The notes under the pieces are model-generated. The model was not told where the DNA came from. It made no database searches and saw only the letters and a list, made by a program, of their open reading frames with translations. Below are positions 49,526 through 62,387 of a stretch of 64,000 bases of DNA, piece by piece. Position numbers and translations under genes: made by a program. Each line of letters opens with the position of its first letter. Position 1 is the first letter of the stretch. Origin of the DNA: Nonomuraea candida (GTDB lineage: Bacteria > Actinomycetota > Actinomycetes > Streptosporangiales > Streptosporangiaceae); NCBI RefSeq assembly GCF_000725485.1, contig NZ_JOAG01000004.1, forward strand, positions 1-64,000. The letters are read 5' to 3'.

Positions 49526-50083
49526 ATGGCAGCAGGCGACACCGTAATCACCATCGTCGGCAACCTCGTCGACGACCCGGAGCTGCGCTTCACCCCGACG
49601 GGGCAAGCGGTGGCTCGATTCCGCATCGCGTCCACTCCGCGGTTCATGGATCGACAGACCAACGAGTGGAAGGATGGCGAGAGCCTCTTTCTGACCTGCA
49701 ACGTCTGGCGGCAGGCGGCGGAGAACGCCGCCGAGAGCCTCCAGCGCGGCATGCGGGTCATCGTGCAGGGGCGGCTCAAGCAGCGGTCTTACGAGACCAA
49801 GGAAGGCGAGAAGCGCACGGTCTACGAGGTCGAGGTCGACGAGGTCGGCCCGTCCCTGCGCAACGCCACCGCCAAGGTCAACCGCACCTCCCGTCAGGGT
49901 GGCGGCGGTGGCGGCTTCGGCGGCGGCCCGGCCGATGACCCGTGGGCCTCGGCGTCGCCCGCCCCGCCTCAGGGCGGCGGCTTCCAGGGCGGCGGCGGCG
50001 GTGGCGGCTACGGCGGCGGCCAGCAGGGCGGCGGCGGCTTCGGCGGCGGCGGCAACGACTTCAGCGACGAACCGCCTTTCTAA
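49526..50083 (+). CDS. ssb: Single-stranded DNA-binding protein
   Basis: SSB of 185 residues. The OB fold runs from [31 protein letters not shown] to about residue 115. A Gly-rich linker follows, ending in the acidic tip NDFSDEPPF that binds partner proteins. Lies between rpsF and rpsR. Confidence 0.96.
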   Translation: MAAGDTVITIVGNLVDDPELRFTPTGQAVARFRIASTPRFMDRQTNEWKDGESLFLTCNVWRQAAENAAESLQRGMRVIVQGRLKQRSYETKEGEKRTVYEVEVDEVGPSLRNATAKVNRTSRQGGGGGGFGGGPADDPWASASPAPPQGGGFQGGGGGGGYGGGQQGGGGFGGGGNDFSDEPPF

Positions 50084-50146
50084 CCCAGTCCGAAAAGCCC
50101 GAGTCCATTCCCGCCCTGAAGGCGGGGCTCTGAAAGGAGCACCACG

Positions 50147-50383
50147 ATGGCAAAGCCGGCACTGCGCAAGCCCAAGAAGAAGGTTTGCCTGTTCTGCCAC
50201 GACAAGATCTCCTACGTCGACTACAAGGACACGGCCCTGCTGCGGAAGTTCATCTCCGACCGTGGCAAGATCCGTGCGCGCCGGGTGACGGGCAACTGCA
50301 CCCAGCACCAGCGCGACGTGGCGACCGCGATCAAGAATGCCCGTGAGGTGGCGCTGCTGCCTTACACGAGCACCGCGCGCTAA
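50147..50383 (+). CDS. rpsR: 30S ribosomal protein S18
   Basis: Ribosomal protein of 78 residues, with family signatures [20 protein letters not shown] and [29 protein letters not shown]. It has CLFCHDK and GNCTQH, a Cys-containing (zinc-ribbon) S18 form. RBS GAAAGGAG 7 bases before the ATG. Confidence 0.96.
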   Translation: MAKPALRKPKKKVCLFCHDKISYVDYKDTALLRKFISDRGKIRARRVTGNCTQHQRDVATAIKNAREVALLPYTSTAR

Positions 50384-50397
50384 GGAGGACTGTCGAT

Positions 50398-50844
50398 ATG
50401 AAGCTCATCCTCACCAACGAGGTCTCCGGCCTCGGCGCCCCTGGCGACGTCGTCGAGGTCAAGGACGGCTACGGCCGTAACTACCTCATCCCGCGCGGCT
50501 ACGCCATGCGCTGGACCCGTGGCGCCGAGAAGCAGATCGAGACCATCCGCAAGGCTCGCGACGCCCGCGAGATCCGCGACCTCGGCACCGCCAAGGAGGT
50601 CGCCGGCCAGCTCGGCGCGCTGCGCGTGCGCCTGGCGACGCGCGCGGGCGAGTCGGGCCGCCTGTTCGGCTCGATCACCACGGGCGACATCGCCGACGCG
50701 GTCAAGGCCGCCGGCGGCCTGGTCCTCGACCGCCGCCGCATCGAGATCGTCAACCCGATCAAGAGCGTCGGCTCCCACCGCGTGACCGTCAAGCTCCACC
50801 CGGAGGTCTCGGCCTCGGTGGACGTCGAGGTCGTCGCCAACTGA
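50398..50844 (+). CDS. rplI: 50S ribosomal protein L9
   Basis: Ribosomal protein of 148 residues. The N-terminal domain [34 protein letters not shown] and the C-terminal domain around [19 protein letters not shown] are typical. Separated from rpsR by 14 bases with AAGGAGG before the ATG. Last gene of the operon. Confidence 0.96.
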   Translation: MKLILTNEVSGLGAPGDVVEVKDGYGRNYLIPRGYAMRWTRGAEKQIETIRKARDAREIRDLGTAKEVAGQLGALRVRLATRAGESGRLFGSITTGDIADAVKAAGGLVLDRRRIEIVNPIKSVGSHRVTVKLHPEVSASVDVEVVAN

Positions 50845-50887
50845 GGCCCCACCTGACGCCCCCGCTCCGCGCGGGGGAGGTCCATCG

Positions 50888-50916
50888 GAAGACCCCCGCC
50901 CAGCGCGGGGGTCTTC
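50888..50916 (+). terminator. Terminator after rplI
   Basis: Perfect 12-bp stem GAAGACCCCCGC / GCGGGGGTCTTC with a 5-base loop, followed by TTCGTT. 44 bases past the rplI stop. Confidence 0.9.
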
Positions 50917-50945
50917 TTCGTTCCCGCCCGCAACACTCGTTCGCG

Positions 50946-51093
50946 CGGTGGGTGTGGGTCCGCGGCAGGCGTGGTCATCTGGCGGTGGGTGTGGGTCCGC
51001 GGCAGGCGTGGTCATCTGGCGGTGGGTGTGGGTCCGCGGCAGGCGTGATCACCTCGCGGTAGGTGTGGGTCCGCGGCCGGCGCGGTCAGGTCT
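50946..51093. repeat. 37-bp tandem repeat, four copies
   Basis: Units start at 50946, 50983, 51020 and 51057 with exact 37-bp period. Each carries CGGTGGGTGTGGGTCCGCGG; the last copy is partly diverged. Confidence 0.9.
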
Positions 51094-51322
51094 CGTGGTT
51101 CGTGACAGTCCCGGTGTTTACGGCAGGCCCCGGTCCGCCACCCGCCGCACTTCGGCTGCGGGCCCTCCAGGAAACGGCCGCTGACCCGTCACCGGCCGGC
51201 CGCCGTTACGCGAGCCCACCTGGGCCGATTGCCGTGGTGAGAGGCACCCCGGAGCGGGATTCCCGATAGGGACGGCGTAGAATGCCGTCGATATTCTGCA
51301 CGTTTTCCCCCTGGAGGCCGCC

Positions 51323-52183
51323 ATGGCTCGCCCTTTGACGCTGCTCGCGATGGGAGCACTGGCTGTGGCAGCCGTCGCCTGCGCGCCCGTGGACGACCCG
51401 GCCGCCACGGCGGCGCCCACGACGTCCACGGCCTGCGCCAAGGAGCAGTTGCAGCTCCTGACCCCGGGCAAGCTGACGATCGGCACCGACAAGCCCGCCT
51501 ACGAGCCCTGGTTCAAGGACGACGACCCGAGCAACGGGCAGGGGTTCGAGAGCGCGGTGGCCTTGGCCGTGGCCGGTGAGCTGGGCTTCGACCGCACCGA
51601 GGTGCAGTGGGCCACCGTGAAGTTCGACGCGGCGTTCGCGCCGGGCAAGAAGCAGTTCGACTTCGACGTCAACCAGGTCTCGATCACCCCTGACCGGGCC
51701 AAGGCGGTCGACTTCAGCAAGGGCTACTACACGGTCAAGCAGGCCGTCGTGGCGATCGAGGGCGGCAAGTACGCGGGGGCCAAGAGCCTGGCCGAGCTGG
51801 CGGACGCGAAGATCGGTGTGCAGGTCGGGACGACCTCGCTCGACGCGGTCAGGCAGGTCATCAAGCCCTCCGACGACCCCAACGTCTACAACGAGCAGAT
51901 CGACGTCGTCAACGCGCTGAAGAACAAGCAGGTGGACGCGGTGGTCGTGGACCTGCCGACGGCGTTCTACGTGACGGCCGCGCAGGTCGACAACTCCAAG
52001 ATCGTGGGCCAGTTCAGCGCGACGGGCGGCACGCCGGAGGAGTTCGGGCTGGTCATGGAGAAGGGCAGCCCGCTCAAGCCCTGCGTGGACAAGGCCGTGG
52101 AGACGCTGAAGTCCAAGGGTGAGCTGGCCAAGATCGAGCAGGCGTGGCTGGGCTCGGCGGCGGGCGCCCCCGAGCTGCGATGA
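51323..52183 (+). CDS. ABC transporter substrate-binding lipoprotein (polar amino acids)
   Basis: Solute-binding protein of 286 residues, family 3. The lipobox AVAC follows a hydrophobic signal peptide, so the protein is lipid-anchored. LTIGTDKPAYEPWF, GFESAVALAVAGELGF, FDFDVNQVSITPDRAKAVDFSKGY and IGVQVGTTSLDAV are typical of glutamate/glutamine/polar amino-acid binders. Coupled by ATGA to the permease. Confidence 0.9.
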   Translation: MARPLTLLAMGALAVAAVACAPVDDPAATAAPTTSTACAKEQLQLLTPGKLTIGTDKPAYEPWFKDDDPSNGQGFESAVALAVAGELGFDRTEVQWATVKFDAAFAPGKKQFDFDVNQVSITPDRAKAVDFSKGYYTVKQAVVAIEGGKYAGAKSLAELADAKIGVQVGTTSLDAVRQVIKPSDDPNVYNEQIDVVNALKNKQVDAVVVDLPTAFYVTAAQVDNSKIVGQFSATGGTPEEFGLVMEKGSPLKPCVDKAVETLKSKGELAKIEQAWLGSAAGAPELR

Positions 52184-53181
52184 GCGAGGAAGACCAGCCC
52201 GAGCGGCAGGCCGGGCCGGCTCGGTCCGAGCGGCAGGCGGAGGCGACCGAGCCCCGGCGGCGGGCCGGGTTGACCGGGTCCGAGCGACCGGGGGAGCGGC
52301 CCGAGTCCGAGTGGCGGGATGGGCCGGCCGGGTCCGAGCGGCCGGTGGAGTGGGTCAAGTCCGAGCGGCAGGCCGAGCGCGAGCGGGTGCGCAGGTCGCG
52401 CGCCCGCCGGTCGGCCTCGATCGCGACGGTCTCGACGATCGTCTTCCTCGTGCTGATCGTCTGGCTGGTGACCAACTCGCCCGGCTGGCCTCGGGTGCGG
52501 GAGACGTTCTTCGACGGGGAGCAGTTCGCCAAGGCGTTGCCGGACGTGCTGAGCGGGTTCCTGCTCAACGTCAAGAGCTTCCTCATCGCCGAGGTGCTGA
52601 TCCTCGTCGTCGGCCTGCTCGTGGCGCTGGCCAGGGGCATCAAGACGCCGGCGTTCTTCCCGATCAGGGCGCTGGCCACGCTCTACACCGACGTCTTCCG
52701 CGGCGTGCCGACGATCCTGGTGATCTACCTGATCGGGTTCGGGCTGCCGGCGCTCAGGCTGCAGGGCATCCCCGGCGACCTGGCGACGCTGGGCATTATC
52801 GCGCTGACGCTCTCCTACGGCGCGTACGTGGCCGAGGTGTTCCGCTCCGGCATCGAGTCCGTGCATCCCAGCCAGGTGGCCGCGGCCCGCTCGCTGGGCC
52901 TCAGCCACGCCAAGACCATGCGCTTCGTGGTGCTGCCGCAGGCCACCCGCCGGGTGGTGCCGCCGCTGCTGAACGACTTCGTCTCGCTGCAGAAGGACAC
53001 GGCGCTGGTGGCCACCATCGGGCCGCTGGAGGCGCTGCGGCAGGCGCAGATCCACGCCGCCAGCACCTTCAACTACACGCCCTACCTGGCCGCGGCGCTG
53101 CTGTTCATCCTGCTGACCATCCCGATGGCCAGGCTGACCGACCACCTGGCCGCGCGCACCCGCAGGAGGCGCGGAGCATGA
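52180..53181 (+). CDS. Amino-acid ABC transporter permease
   Basis: HisM/GlnP-type permease of 333 residues with about five membrane segments. The EAA loop is SLGLSHAKTMRFVVLPQATRRVVPPLLNDF and DVFRGVPTILVIYLIGFG is conserved. The first 75 residues are an unusual charged extension with repeated SER(P/Q) units (SERQAGPARSERQAE, SERPGERPESE), encoded by a diverged repeat. ATG 52180 overlaps the preceding stop. Confidence 0.9.
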   Translation: MSEEDQPERQAGPARSERQAEATEPRRRAGLTGSERPGERPESEWRDGPAGSERPVEWVKSERQAERERVRRSRARRSASIATVSTIVFLVLIVWLVTNSPGWPRVRETFFDGEQFAKALPDVLSGFLLNVKSFLIAEVLILVVGLLVALARGIKTPAFFPIRALATLYTDVFRGVPTILVIYLIGFGLPALRLQGIPGDLATLGIIALTLSYGAYVAEVFRSGIESVHPSQVAAARSLGLSHAKTMRFVVLPQATRRVVPPLLNDFVSLQKDTALVATIGPLEALRQAQIHAASTFNYTPYLAAALLFILLTIPMARLTDHLAARTRRRRGA

Positions 53182-53921
53182 CCGTCCTGTCCATCGAGGG
53201 GGTGTGGAAGAACTTCCACGGCCACAGCGTGCTGCGCGGCATCGACCTGGAGGTGGCGTCGCACGAGGTGGTGAGCCTGATCGGCGCCTCCGGCTCGGGC
53301 AAGTCCACGCTCCTGCGCTGCGTCAACCTGCTGGAGACGGTGGACGACGGGGCCATCTTCCTCGACGGTGAGGAGATCACCGACGCACGGGTGAACGTCG
53401 ACCAGGTGCGCAAGCGGCTGGGCATCGTCTTCCAGGCGTTCAACCTGTTCCCGCACATGACCGTGCTGGACAACATCACGCTGGCGCCCCGGCAGGTGCA
53501 CGGCGTGGCCAGGGCCGAGGCGGAGCAGCAGGCGCAGGAGCTGCTGGCCAGGTTCGGGCTGGCGCAGAAGGCGCGGGCCTATCCCGACCAGCTCTCCGGC
53601 GGGCAGCAGCAGCGGGTGGCCATCATCAGGGCGCTGGCCACGCGCCCCCGGCTGATGCTGCTCGACGAGGTCACCTCGGCGCTCGACCCCCAGCTGGTCG
53701 TCGAGGTGCTGGGGATCATCAGGGAGCTCAAGGAGTCGGGGATGACGATGATCCTGACGACGCACGAGATGGGCTTCTGCCGGGACATCTCCGACACGGT
53801 GTGCTTTCTCGACGGTGGCGTGCTCGTGGAGAAGGGGCCGCCCGAGCAGATCTTCACCGAGCCGGAGCACCCCCGTACTCAGGAGTTCCTGCGCAGCGTG
53901 CTGCAGTCCGGCCGCTTCTGA
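53178..53921 (+). CDS. Amino-acid ABC transporter ATP-binding protein
   Basis: GlnQ/HisP-type ATPase of 247 residues energising the transporter. Walker A GASGSGKST, Q-loop FQAFNLFPH, signature LSGGQQQR, Walker B LMLLDEVTSALD and switch His TTHEMG. ATG 53178 overlaps the permease stop by 4 bases, so the three genes form a coupled operon. Confidence 0.94.
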   Translation: MTVLSIEGVWKNFHGHSVLRGIDLEVASHEVVSLIGASGSGKSTLLRCVNLLETVDDGAIFLDGEEITDARVNVDQVRKRLGIVFQAFNLFPHMTVLDNITLAPRQVHGVARAEAEQQAQELLARFGLAQKARAYPDQLSGGQQQRVAIIRALATRPRLMLLDEVTSALDPQLVVEVLGIIRELKESGMTMILTTHEMGFCRDISDTVCFLDGGVLVEKGPPEQIFTEPEHPRTQEFLRSVLQSGRF

Positions 53922-53932
53922 CCGAAGCGGCC
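53910..53932 (+). terminator. Terminator overlapping the ABC ATPase stop
   Basis: Stem GGCCGCTTC / GAAGCGGCC (9 pairs) with the TGA stop codon in its loop. It lacks a U run. Confidence 0.55.
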
Positions 53933-54046
53933 CGCCCGCCTGGCCCGCGCGCAAAGCCGGCTTGTGCCGGACGTGGCCCGCCGCCAGGTCTGCGCCTGGA
54001 GGCGACCGGGGCCGGACGCGGCCGACGTCCATGCCCTGGGGGCGGG

Positions 54047-55519
54047 TCAGCGGCGGTGGCGGCCGTGGGTGGGGCGGTCGGGGGTGGCGGGGCGGGCCAG
54101 GAGGCTGTGGCGGCGGCCGTACAGGAGGTAGACGACCAGGCCGAAGGCCATCCACAGGGCGAACCAGGCCCAGGTCAGCACGCGCAGGTTCACCATCAGC
54201 CAGAGCGTGGCCACCAGCGACAGGGCGGGCAGCAGCGGCGAGAGCGGCACCCGGAACCCGCGCTCCAGGTGCGGCATGCGCCGCCGCATCACGATCACCC
54301 CGGCCGCCACGAACGCGAACGCGAACAGCGTGCCGATCACCACGAGCTGCTGCATCGTCAGCACCGGCACGAACTCGGCCAGCACGATCGCCACCAGCCC
54401 GATCACCAGCGTCACCCGGGTGGGCGTGTGGTAGCGGCGGCTGACCGAGGCCAGGCCGCGGGGGATGAGCCCGTCGCGCGCCATCGAGAACAGCACCCGC
54501 GTCTGCCCCACGATCAGCACCAGGATCACCGTGGTCAGCCCGAGCACCGCGCCCACGTCGATGACGTGCACCATCCAGTCCACGCCGGCCGCGCGGAAGG
54601 CGCCGGCCAGCGGCGTCGCCACGGAGATCCGGGTGTACGACGCCATGCCCACCATCACCAGCGCCACCGCGAGGTAGATGACGGTGGCGATCACCAGGCT
54701 GCGGATCATGCCCTTGGGCACGGCCTTCGGGGCGTTCACGGTCTCCTCGGCCGAGGTGGCCACGATGTCGAACCCGATGTAGGCGAACGCGATGGCCGAG
54801 GCCGCCGAGAAGATCCCGAACCAGCCGAACGCCTGGCTTTCCCCGATGAAGATCTCCAGTACGGTGGCCGGCGCCGTGTCCAGCGTCTTCGGCGGCACGA
54901 CGAAGTCGCCGAAGTTGGCCACGTCGATGTGCGCCAGGCCCACCACGATGACCGCGCCGATGGCCAGCAGCTTGGCCGACACCATGATCCACAGGGCCCG
55001 CAGGCCGACCCGCGCGCCCAGCGCCACGATGCCCGTGAGCAGCACCAGGATCATGAGCACGAGCACGTCCTGCACCAGCTCCTCGTCGCGCAGGCGCACG
55101 CCGAAGTTGGTGATCGCGCCGACCGTGATCGCGCCCCAGGCCCTGGCCACCACCGCGGCGGCGAACTGCAGCTCCAGGATCAGCGCCCAGCCGATGATCC
55201 ACGCCCAGACCTCGCCGAAGATGACGTAGGTGAAGGTGTAGGCGCTGCCCGAGGTCGGCATGGTCGAGGACAGCTCGGCGTAGCAGAGGCAGGCGAGCAG
55301 GCACGCGATGCCGGCGATCATGAACGAGAGGATCACGCCGGTGCCGGCCGTGGTGGCGGCCTGCTCGCCGGCGATGCTGAAGATGCCCGCGCCGATCATC
55401 ACGCCGAGCCCGAGCACGACCAGGTCGGCCGGGCGGTAGAGCTCGGTCAGGCTGTGCCGGGCGCCGGTACGCAGGCCGATCGCCTCGGCGGGCGGTAACT
55501 TGCGCAGAATCGTAGACAA
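54047..55519 (-). CDS. APC-family amino acid permease
   Basis: Amino acid-polyamine-organocation transporter of 490 residues with about 12-13 membrane segments. VLGLGVMIGAGIFSIAG is the first-helix substrate motif; SFMIAGIACLLACLCYAELSSTMP and FIGFD-like AYIGFDIVATSAEET are also typical of the cationic amino acid transporter group. Substrate is inferred only to group. Confidence 0.88.
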   Translation of the reverse strand: MSTILRKLPPAEAIGLRTGARHSLTELYRPADLVVLGLGVMIGAGIFSIAGEQAATTAGTGVILSFMIAGIACLLACLCYAELSSTMPTSGSAYTFTYVIFGEVWAWIIGWALILELQFAAAVVARAWGAITVGAITNFGVRLRDEELVQDVLVLMILVLLTGIVALGARVGLRALWIMVSAKLLAIGAVIVVGLAHIDVANFGDFVVPPKTLDTAPATVLEIFIGESQAFGWFGIFSAASAIAFAYIGFDIVATSAEETVNAPKAVPKGMIRSLVIATVIYLAVALVMVGMASYTRISVATPLAGAFRAAGVDWMVHVIDVGAVLGLTTVILVLIVGQTRVLFSMARDGLIPRGLASVSRRYHTPTRVTLVIGLVAIVLAEFVPVLTMQQLVVIGTLFAFAFVAAGVIVMRRRMPHLERGFRVPLSPLLPALSLVATLWLMVNLRVLTWAWFALWMAFGLVVYLLYGRRHSLLARPATPDRPTHGRHRR

Positions 55520-55627
55520 GGAACACCCCGCTCAGGGAACTCGCCCACAATGTCTCACCCCTTGGACAACAGCAAGCACAAGAGGGTCACGGGTGTGCGG
55601 CGTTCGGCGGGGGCGCGCGGCCGGTCG

Positions 55628-56929
55628 TTACGTACCGGTCACCAGCCAGGCGGTGCCGGCCGCGCGGCGTACCAGGGTGATGAGGCGGGCCACCATCCAC
55701 ACGCCCAGCGCGCACCAGAGGGCGACCACCCCGAACCCCGACGCGAGCAGCGCGGCGGGCAGGTACGCCAGCGTCGTCCACACCCCGGCCCAGGCCAGAT
55801 AGCGCTGGTCGCCGGCGCCGATCAGCACGCCGTCGAGCACGAAGACCACCCCGCACACCGGCTGGAAGAGCGCGACCGGCCACAGCAGGTCGAGCAGCAG
55901 CGCGGCGACCCGGGGATCGGCGTCGAACAGCCCCGGCAGCAACGGCCTGGCCGCCACCACGAGCAGCGCGAGCGCGGCTCCCGACCAGACGCCCCACTGC
56001 ACCATCCGCCGGGTCGCGGCCCTGGTGGCGGCGACATCGCCGGCCCCGAGCGAGCGCCCGGTGATGGCCTGGCCCGCGATGGCGATGGCGTCGAGCGCGT
56101 AGGCGAGCAGCGTCCACACCTGCGTGGCCAGCGCGTACGAGGCCAGCTCCGCCTCGCCCATCCTGGTGGCGATGACGGTGGCCGTCAGCATCACGATCCG
56201 CAGGCACGCCGTACGCACGAACAACGCGAACCCGGCCGTGCCCGCCTGCCTGATCCCCGCGGCCGAGGGCGTCAGCGGCGTGCCGAGCCGGAGCGCGCCC
56301 CGCGCCACCACCACGAGGTAGACCGCGGCTCCCGCCGTCTGGGCCAGCACCGTCCCCCAGGCCGACCCCGCGATGCCCCACTCCAGCCCCAGCACGAACC
56401 AGGCGTTGAGCAGGCCGTTCAGCGCGAACGACCCCACGGCCACCGCCAGCGGCGTCACCGTGTCCTGCAGCCCGCGCAGCACGCCGGTGCCGGCCAGCAC
56501 GACCAGCATCCCGGGCGTGCCGAGCAGGCTGATCCGCAGGTACGTGACCGCCTGCGCGGCCTGCGTGCCCGTCGCCCCGAACCACTCCACGACCGACGGC
56601 GCCAGCGGCCAGCCCGCCGCGATCAGGACGGCGCCGAGGGCCAGGGCCAGCCAGATGCCGTCCACGCCGCCGCGCATGGCCCGCGCGTGCTCGCCCGCCC
56701 CCGACTGCCGCGCCACCGACGCGGTGGTGCCGTAGGCGAGGAAGACGCAGAGGTTCACCAGCGTGGTCAGGACCATGCCCGCCACGCCCAGAGCGCCCAC
56801 CGCCGTGGTGCCGAGGGCGTGGCCCACGATGGCGTAGTCGGCGAGCAGGAACAGCGGCTCGGCCACCAGCGCTCCGAACGCCGGCACGGCGAGCCGCAGA
56901 ATCTCCCTGTCTCTGGATGTAATGGGCAT
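55628..56929 (-). CDS. MATE-family efflux transporter
   Basis: MATE/DinF-type exporter of 433 residues with about 12 membrane segments (EILRLAVPAFGALVAEPLFLLADYAIVGH at the N terminus). ATG 56929 (MPITSRDRE) is the homologous start. No ribosome binding site is seen, and a CATAAT -10-like element ends only a few bases upstream, so the mRNA may be leaderless. MATE next to dnaB is usual in Streptomyces-like genomes. Substrate unknown. Confidence 0.87.
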   Translation of the reverse strand: MPITSRDREILRLAVPAFGALVAEPLFLLADYAIVGHALGTTAVGALGVAGMVLTTLVNLCVFLAYGTTASVARQSGAGEHARAMRGGVDGIWLALALGAVLIAAGWPLAPSVVEWFGATGTQAAQAVTYLRISLLGTPGMLVVLAGTGVLRGLQDTVTPLAVAVGSFALNGLLNAWFVLGLEWGIAGSAWGTVLAQTAGAAVYLVVVARGALRLGTPLTPSAAGIRQAGTAGFALFVRTACLRIVMLTATVIATRMGEAELASYALATQVWTLLAYALDAIAIAGQAITGRSLGAGDVAATRAATRRMVQWGVWSGAALALLVVAARPLLPGLFDADPRVAALLLDLLWPVALFQPVCGVVFVLDGVLIGAGDQRYLAWAGVWTTLAYLPAALLASGFGVVALWCALGVWMVARLITLVRRAAGTAWLVTGT

Positions 56930-56931
56930 TT

Positions 56932-56944
56932 GTCCATTATGGAC
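56932..56944. promoter_or_regulatory. Palindrome at the MATE gene promoter
   Basis: Perfect GTCCAT-T-ATGGAC inverted repeat beginning 2 bases upstream of the MATE ATG and overlapping its likely -10 (minus strand CATAAT). It could be an operator. Confidence 0.45.
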
Positions 56945-56973
56945 CTTACCTGGCGTGTCGCGGTAACTTTCTT

Positions 56974-57113
56974 TCCTCCACAGCCGGTGGACACTGTTCG
57001 CCCTGGTCAGGGCCTCTTCGGTGGATATCCGCAAGAGTTATCCCCAGCACCGTCCACAGGCCGTTCACACCCTTGGCGGGTTCGTACACAGCTTGACCAC
57101 AGGGTTTTCCACA
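56974..57113. promoter_or_regulatory. DnaA-box-like cluster upstream of dnaB
   Basis: Sites resembling DnaA boxes are TCCTCCACA 56974, TTATCCCCA 57038, CCGTCCACA 57050, CCGTTCACA 57061 and TTTTCCACA 57105. None is perfect; the best two have one mismatch to TTATCCACA. They fill the upstream region of dnaB. Confidence 0.45.
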
Positions 57114-57212
57114 GGCCACGTTGCCGACTGCCCGAGACTCCGCGAAACTGTCACACCGGTCGACTACAAGTGGGGGTGGTGCGACCGCCTGCAAGTTGTT
57201 CGAGGGGGCGCG

Positions 57213-60820
<3,608 letters not shown>

Positions 60821-60824
<4 letters not shown>

Positions 60825-60945
60825 GGTGACCGGCTCAGGGCTGAGGTGACCGGCTCAGGGCTGAGGTGACCGGCTCAGGGCTGAGGTGACCGGCTCAGGG
60901 GTGAGGTCACCGGCTCAGGGCTGAGGTGACCCGGCCCGGCACCGA
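60821..60945. repeat. 20-bp tandem repeat overlapping the dnaB stop
   Basis: CTGAGGTGACCGGCTCAGGG repeats exactly at 60821, 60841, 60861 and 60881; a variant is at 60901 and a partial copy at 60921. The dnaB TGA (60822-60824) is in the first unit. Each unit has CTGAG/CTCAG arms, so the transcript can form serial hairpins. Confidence 0.95.
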
Positions 60946-61074
60946 GGCCCGGTCTGCGGGGGGCGAAAGCCCCGTGAGGTGCGAACCGGTCACGAATCAA
61001 GAAGCGCCGGGCACGGGGGCGTCAATAGCGTGTGCGTCATGTGCGGCATCCCGCGAGCACACAGGAGGCAAGTC

Positions 61075-61488
61075 ATGAAAGCACACGTCAGCGCTATTCT
61101 TCTCGGCGTCCGTGACCTCGACCGGGCCAAGCGGTTCTACACCGAGGGCCTCGGCTGGAAGATCAAGGACGACTACGGCATCTCGGTGTTCTTCGCGTCG
61201 GACGGGGCCTCGCCCGTCGGCTTCTACGGCCGCGAGGGCCTGGCCGATCAGGTCGGCACCAGCGCGGAGGGCAGCGGCTTCAGCGGCCTCGTCCTCACCT
61301 ACGTCGTCCGCACCGAGGCGCGGGTGGACGAGATCATGGCGGAGGCCGAGAAGGCCGGCGCCACGATCCTCAAGCCCGCCGGCGCCCTGCCCTGGGGCGG
61401 GTACGGCGGCACCTTCGCCGACCCGGAAGGCTACATCTGGAGCCTCGGCTACAGCCCCCACGGCACGGACCAGCCCTACGCCGAGTAG
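61075..61488 (+). CDS. VOC superfamily protein (glyoxalase-like)
   Basis: Protein of 137 residues with the vicinal-oxygen-chelate fold, two beta-alpha-beta-beta-beta repeats. The N terminus KAHVSAILLGVRDLDRAKRFYTEGLGW and C-terminal GGTFADPEGYIWSLGYSPHG are typical. ATG 61075 has AGGAGG 8 bases upstream. Substrate unknown. Confidence 0.87.
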   Translation: MKAHVSAILLGVRDLDRAKRFYTEGLGWKIKDDYGISVFFASDGASPVGFYGREGLADQVGTSAEGSGFSGLVLTYVVRTEARVDEIMAEAEKAGATILKPAGALPWGGYGGTFADPEGYIWSLGYSPHGTDQPYAE

Positions 61489-61855
61489 CCGCCCCGGGCG
61501 GAGGGGACACGAGGCGCCGACCGGCCTGGCCACCCGCCGGCGCCCTCCACCGCCGCTCTCAACTGGCGTCCTCCACCGGCACCTTCCACTGGCATCCTCC
61601 GTCGACGTCCTGCATTGGCGTCCTGCATTGGCGTCCTGCATTGGCGTCCTCTGCCGTCCCGGGGCCACGGCGGCCCTGGGACGCGCCGGAGGAGGCGGTC
61701 GCCGGGCCTTCCCAAGCCTGAACGCGGCCAGCCGCGCCCAGCTCGCCGACCCCGACCTGGGCTGAAGCGGGTGTGACACACGAGACAGCGCGGCCAGGAA
61801 TCCGCCTGATCACCCCGGTGCTCTACGGAGTGAAGGAAGCGAAGGGAAGAACGCC
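61489..61855. other. Spacer with 13-bp repeats
   Basis: 367-bp gap. 61604-61655 holds four 13-bp units related to GGCGTCCTGCATT; looser copies (GGCGTCCTCCACC, GGCATCCTCCGTC) precede them from 61565. The last 100 bases carry the upstream region of the stress protein gene. No gene is seen. Confidence 0.65.
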
Positions 61856-62305
61856 ATGACCATCCTCGTCGCCTACGACGGCTCCGCCGACTCGCGGGCC
61901 GCCATCGAGTTCGCCGCCAAGCACCTCACCGCCGAGCCGACGGTCGTCGTCACGGTGTGGGAGCCGCTGCTCGTCCAGCTCAAGAAATATCCGCTGGCCG
62001 CCGGCGCGATCGACCCGGACACCGAGGACGAGGCGCAGGCCCAGGCCGAGCAGCACGCCAAGGAGGGCGCCGAGCTGGCGGCCGCCGCCGGGCTCTCCGA
62101 CGTGACCTACCGGGCGGTGGCCGACAACGAGTCGATCTGGAAGACGATCGTGGACGTGGCCGACGAGATCGACGCCTCGCTGATCGTCACGGGCTCGCGC
62201 GGCCTGGCCGGCGTCCGGTCGGTGCTGCTGGGCAGCGTCTCCAACCACGTGCTGCACCACGCCCACCGCCCGACCCTGATCGTCCCGCCGGCCAAGAAGG
62301 CGTAG
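61856..62305 (+). CDS. Universal stress protein (UspA family)
   Basis: USP of 149 residues. ILVAYDGSADSRAAIEFAAKHL starts the fold; SRGLAGVRSVLLGSVSNHVLHHAHRPTLIVP is the ATP-binding G2xG9xG(S/T) motif. ATG with GAAGGGAAG upstream. Stand-alone gene. Confidence 0.9.
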   Translation: MTILVAYDGSADSRAAIEFAAKHLTAEPTVVVTVWEPLLVQLKKYPLAAGAIDPDTEDEAQAQAEQHAKEGAELAAAAGLSDVTYRAVADNESIWKTIVDVADEIDASLIVTGSRGLAGVRSVLLGSVSNHVLHHAHRPTLIVPPAKKA

Positions 62306-62387
62306 GGCCGTCCAGGCCGCCCCCCGCCTCCGCGCGCGCCCCCGCCTCCGCGAGCGCCCGCCGACCACACCAGCGCCCGCTCGCCGG

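Larger units (their letters stand above)
50845..51322. other. Spacer between rplI and ABC transporter operon
   Basis: 478 bp with the rplI terminator, four 37-bp repeats and then the transporter upstream region. No convincing gene; the short frames here follow the repeat register. Confidence 0.55.

Noticed and set aside
50946..51093. 37-bp units considered as CRISPR repeats
   Set aside because: They are head-to-tail with no spacers.
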